A DNA stretch of 64,000 nt, taken from the NCBI GenBank assembly GCA_050247155.1, contig JBFWUS010000026.1, positions 1-64,000 of the forward strand. The letters run 5' to 3'. The stretch is from Mesorhizobium_G sp050247155. GTDB taxonomy: Bacteria; Pseudomonadota; Alphaproteobacteria; Rhizobiales; Rhizobiaceae. A program made the translations under genes and the position numbers. This document shows, one piece after another, positions 63,583 through 64,000 of this stretch. The notes beneath the pieces are model-generated. The model worked only from the letters and a program-made list of their open reading frames with translations, did no database searches and was not told the origin of the DNA. Numbering within the stretch: position 1 is the stretch's first letter; each line of letters begins with the position of its first letter.

Positions 63583-63720
63583 TCACGGTTAGCCTGATAG
63601 GTATGAAGTGGCAGGCAGCAAGTCAACGCCTGCCGCGAAGCCGCCTTGCGGCCTGCCGGGCGGCCGTGCATTGTTGGATCGCGGGAATGTTTAGAGAAGG
63701 CTCTAAGGTCGGGGGCAGTT

Positions 63721-64000
63721 ATGCACAAGACACGTTCCAAGGTTACGGCCGCGATTACCGGATTGCTGACTTGGTCCAGCCATGCCTACGCCCAGGAGGC
63801 GGTGACGATGGCCGATATCGGAAAGGACCCGGCGGCATTCAAGGGCAAGAAGGTCGTCATTTCCGACTGCATGGTCATTAGCTGGAACGACACCGTTGGC
63901 GCACAATGCGGCATCAAGCCGATGGGGTCGAGCGATGTGCTTGTCTATATCGATGCCGGCACCTGGAGCGCGAAAACCAGGACCAATATCGTGCCCTGCG
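63721..64000 (+). CDS. Secreted hypothetical protein, truncated by the window end
   Basis: Open frame from ATG 63721 to the window end, 93 codons so far. It has a signal peptide (about 1-25, ending AYAQE), then MADIGKDPAAFKGKKVVISDC and two to three cysteines. Small secreted proteins of this sort, with an OB-like DPAAFKGKKV.ISDC pattern, are seen in rhizobia; function unknown. The end is beyond the window. Confidence 0.65.
   Translation, partial: MHKTRSKVTAAITGLLTWSSHAYAQEAVTMADIGKDPAAFKGKKVVISDCMVISWNDTVGAQCGIKPMGSSDVLVYIDAGTWSAKTRTNIVPC

Overview
The window is a continuous, GC-rich chromosomal segment of an alphaproteobacterium of the order Hyphomicrobiales (Rhizobiales). A member of the Phyllobacteriaceae, such as Mesorhizobium or a close relative, fits best. 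The evidence is gene order: cvpA-radA-dnaB, rpsF-rpsR-rplI, fabD-fabG-acpP-fabF-mltG-yicC-gmk, rsmA-surA-lptD-lptG-lptF facing pepA-holC, uvrC-pgsA-moaD-moaE, and purN-purM facing cckA. An FMN riboswitch ahead of a RibH2-type lumazine synthase, an Omp25/31-like porin and GC-rich palindromic intergenic elements also fit. Most of it is core chromosome.

Regions. 1-3.8 kb: cvpA, radA and dnaB on the minus strand. 4.1-8.2 kb: small metabolic and regulatory genes (AraC/GyrI regulator, Rsm22-like methyltransferase, YnfA, riboswitch-controlled ribH2, bicupin). 8.2-12.1 kb: ribosomal proteins L9, S18 and S6 and an LtaS/OpgB-like phosphoglycerol transferase. 12.3-18.9 kb: fatty-acid synthesis, MltG, YicC and Gmk. 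18.9-27.8 kb: the LPS-transport/outer-membrane operon (lptF, lptG, lptD, surA, rsmA; no pdxA), then pepA and holC. 27.8-33 kb: small enzymes and envelope proteins. 33-36.9 kb: uvrC, pgsA, moaD and moaE. 36.9-39.4 kb: an envelope cluster with a short membrane protein, a secreted caspase-like protein with YARHG domains, and an M15 peptidase. 39.4-45.7 kb: ndk, an ABC-F ATPase, a glycine-rich repeat protein, DinB and a molybdopterin oxidoreductase. 45.7-48.5 kb: an ArsR-SRPBCC-DoxX-DUF1801-DUF1801 operon and a ParD/ParE pair. 48.5-53.9 kb: purN, purM, cckA and a HAD phosphatase. 53.9-55.7 kb: a small accessory patch. 55.7-60 kb: an acyl-CoA carboxylase beta subunit, glyoxalase I, a double cold-shock protein, DUF192 and an alpha/beta hydrolase. 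60-64 kb: two RTX-repeat proteins facing a LuxR-type regulator, then ErpA and a truncated secreted protein.

Several genes are visibly broken. The ParE-type toxin has a frameshift while its antitoxin is intact. One DUF1801 gene has an in-frame TAG after which normal coding sequence continues to its own stop. A C-terminal scrap of a GMC oxidoreductase lies next to an AT-rich gene resembling Abi-alpha/DUF4393 proteins, the best candidate here for a recently acquired defence-type gene. At least three families of long palindromic elements occupy intergenic gaps; two families have two copies each in this window.

No tRNA or rRNA gene, CRISPR array, insertion sequence or prophage was recognised. I found no clearly new multi-gene system. 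The most rewarding leads are the Abi-like gene, the secreted caspase/YARHG cluster, the RTX pair with its divergent regulator, and the palindromic elements.
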